In this document: positions 62,625-64,000 of the stretch, piece by piece
Layout of the letters: every line of letters begins with the position of its first letter
Position numbering within the stretch: the stretch's first letter is position 1
NCBI GenBank assembly: GCA_934096735.1
Contig: CAKOMS010000003.1
Coordinates: 11,925-75,924, forward strand
DNA from: an uncultured Bacilli bacterium
Lineage (GTDB): Bacteria; Bacillota_I; Bacilli_A; RF39; UBA660
Direction: 5' to 3'
Length of the DNA: 64,000 nt
Made by a program: the position numbers and the translations under genes
The notes under the pieces: model-generated
Seen by the model: only the letters and a program-made list of their open reading frames with translations
Databases searched by the model: none
What the model was told of the DNA's origin: nothing

Positions 62625-63902
62625 ATGAAGGAAATAAAGTTAAATGGTTTAAATGAAAGTATATTTTATGATACCTGTAAAAATGGTTTAAAAGTTTATT
62701 TTTGGGTAAATAAAAAAGTAAGTACTTATTATGCAACTTTATCAGTAGGGTATGGTTCTATTTATAGTAATTTTAAAATTAAAAATAAAAATTATAGTAG
62801 TCCTTTGGGGGTAGCACATTTTTTAGAACATTTGAAATTTAATGAAAAGGGTGGTACTACTGCACATGATTATTATAATAAAGCAGGTTGTGATACAAAT
62901 GCTTTTACTACTTTTAATTATACTAATTATCAAGTTTTAGGTGCAGAAGATGCTAAAAAAAATATTATACATTTGTTAGATTTTGTGCAAAGTGATTATT
63001 TTACTAAAAAGTTAGTTAAAAATGAAAAGGGAATTATTATTGAAGAAGCTAAGATGGGTGAAGATGATCCTTATACTGTAATGCTTTTTAGGTTATTTAA
63101 GAATATGTTTCCAAATTATCCATATAAAGATTTAATTACAGGAAGTCCAAAAGATGTTAAAGATACTACTTTTGATGATATTAAATTAGTTTTTGATACA
63201 TTTTATCATCCTAAAAATATGTTTTTAGTTGTTACTGGTAATTTTAATCCATATGAGATTATGGAAGCAGTTAAGAAAAATCAAGATAAAAAAGAATTTT
63301 TAGAATATTTAAATCCTAAGAGAATTATTCCTAAAGAAAATGATGAAGTAGGAGTAGAATATGAAGAATTAGATTTAAATTTACAAAATGAAATTATTAA
63401 AATAGGAATAAAAATACCTAGAAAGAATTTTAAAAAATATAATGAAATACTTATTAGAGTTTATTTAAATACTTTGCTTAGAGCAAATTTTGGTAGTACT
63501 TCTTTATTTAAAGATGAACTAGAAGAAAATGAACTTATTGAGTCACTTTATCCTACAATGGAAATATATGATGATTATGTAGCAATTATAATTACTATAA
63601 ATTCTATGTATAAAGATGAAATAATAAATAGATTTAAAGAAAAATTAAATAATTTAGATATATCTGAAGAAACATTTAATAGAATGAAAAAAGCTAATAT
63701 TGCGTCTTTAGTATTAGATTATGAAGATGTAGTTTATGTTAATTCTGTTTTGCAAAATGAAATACTTTCATATGATAAAATTATTCCAAATATGAAAGAA
63801 ATTTATGAAGGCTTAAATTATGAAGAAATGCAAGATATATTAAAATGTATTTCTACTAAAAATATGAGTATACTTGTTGGTAATAAAAAAGAAGAGGAAT
63901 AA
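62625..63902 (+). CDS. yfmH: M16-family zinc peptidase, YfmH type
   Basis: A 425-residue protein. The inverted zinc motif is HFLEH (in GVAHFLEHLKFNEKGG, near residue 65), with the third ligand in KNEKGIIIEEAKMGEDDPY. CDTNAFTTFNYTNYQV, NMFLVVTGNF and a second M16 half follow. It is the partner of the preceding YfmF-like protein. The ATG is preceded by the previous stop and a weak site (GTGTTG), so coupled translation is likely. Two terminators follow. Confidence 0.92.
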   Translation: MKEIKLNGLNESIFYDTCKNGLKVYFWVNKKVSTYYATLSVGYGSIYSNFKIKNKNYSSPLGVAHFLEHLKFNEKGGTTAHDYYNKAGCDTNAFTTFNYTNYQVLGAEDAKKNIIHLLDFVQSDYFTKKLVKNEKGIIIEEAKMGEDDPYTVMLFRLFKNMFPNYPYKDLITGSPKDVKDTTFDDIKLVFDTFYHPKNMFLVVTGNFNPYEIMEAVKKNQDKKEFLEYLNPKRIIPKENDEVGVEYEELDLNLQNEIIKIGIKIPRKNFKKYNEILIRVYLNTLLRANFGSTSLFKDELEENELIESLYPTMEIYDDYVAIIITINSMYKDEIINRFKEKLNNLDISEETFNRMKKANIASLVLDYEDVVYVNSVLQNEILSYDKIIPNMKEIYEGLNYEEMQDILKCISTKNMSILVGNKKEEE

Positions 63903-63904
63903 AA

Positions 63905-63929
63905 AAAATCATCAATTACGATGATTTTT
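63905..63929 (+). terminator. rho-independent terminator after yfmH
   Basis: AATCATC pairs with GATGATT around AATTAC, with A- and T-runs. Confidence 0.85.
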
Positions 63930-63947
63930 CCTAAATTGAAATTTGAA

Positions 63948-63973
63948 CCGCACCACTAGGGTGCGGCTTTTTG
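63948..63973 (+). terminator. second, GC-rich terminator
   Basis: CCGCACC (63948-63954) pairs with GGTGCGG (63960-63966), then CTTTTT. Confidence 0.85.
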
Positions 63974-63980
63974 ATATAAT
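63972..63980 (+). promoter_or_regulatory. extended -10 promoter of gene beyond the window
   Basis: TGATATAAT directly after the terminator, followed by AAAGGAG. The gene it serves lies past base 64000. Confidence 0.5.
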
Positions 63981-64000
63981 AAAGGAGCCAATTCCCGGCA

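Noticed and set aside
1..64000. DGR reverse transcriptase or template repeat within the window
   Set aside because: No reverse-transcriptase-like frame was found, and I saw the TGGTTGCT(G/A)TCCCCTTA start only in the three variable genes. They must be elsewhere if the DGR reading is right.
1..64000. tRNA, rRNA, CRISPR arrays, insertion sequences
   Set aside because: None recognised. The GGATTCGAAC string at about 12714 is coding sequence of the small nrdD part, not a T-arm.

Overview
The window is a strongly AT-rich stretch of chromosome from a Gram-positive, spore-forming anaerobe. Spore formation is shown by SigK and SpoIVA. Anaerobic life is suggested by a class III ribonucleotide reductase with its activase. 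Bacillota-type AddAB, a T-box leader on lysS, and the orders spoIVA-hup and rsmC-like-rpoB-rpoC point to low-GC Bacillota, most likely a gut Bacilli or Erysipelotrichia-like lineage (inference). TGA is used as a stop, so this is not a TGA-recoding mollicute.

Layout. 1-16.8 kb is mainly housekeeping: rmuC (cut by the window start), a degenerate histidine phosphatase, pduL, dusB, addB-addA, murC (minus), a split nrdD followed by nrdG, murD, an Ig-like membrane protein and an rdgB-like gene. 16.9-25.8 kb holds a cysteine desulfurase, a divergent collagen-like protein of spore-surface type, and a co-directional cluster: glycosyltransferase, SGNH hydrolase, radical SAM, HIT-like, transglutaminase-like/phosphoribosyltransferase fusion, and NADAR-like. 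25.8-30.8 kb is a surface region: a SipW/TasA-like secreted protein, a large variable surface protein, a class B sortase, and a sortase substrate with an NKQTG-type tail. 31-44.7 kb is housekeeping and sporulation: T-box plus lysS, a permease, a ClpC-like ATPase, sigK, polA, mutM, cca, dnaD, nth and an Xre regulator. 44.7-46.3 kb is a small accessory island: a secreted protein of foreign base composition, a hairpin-rich non-coding stretch and a broken ATPase gene. 46.4-64 kb has spoIVA, hup, rsmC-like, rpoB, rpoC, a DUF1653 gene, a dGTPase-like gene and a YfmF/YfmH pair, with two more copies of the variable surface gene set between them.

The most striking system is a dispersed family of three paralogous genes (about 26.5, 48.5 and 58.3 kb). 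Each has its own promoter, a strong Shine-Dalgarno, and a run of 9 or 10 G residues about ten codons after the ATG. The copy with G9 is in frame (ON). The two copies with G10 are out of frame (OFF) and meet the same early stop. Near the 3' end each carries a GC-rich segment of about 120 bp in which the three copies differ almost only within NNC/NNT codons and share fixed blocks. This is the pattern expected of the variable region of a diversity-generating retroelement (DGR). I saw no reverse transcriptase or template repeat here, so they would have to act in trans. The family thus appears to combine slipped-strand ON/OFF switching with targeted hypermutation.

Second in interest is the class III ribonucleotide reductase, whose glycyl-radical segment is encoded by a separate 51-codon gene between nrdD and nrdG. 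Third is the unexplained 20-25.8 kb enzyme cluster next to a probable spore-surface glycoprotein. No tRNA, rRNA, CRISPR array or insertion sequence was recognised.
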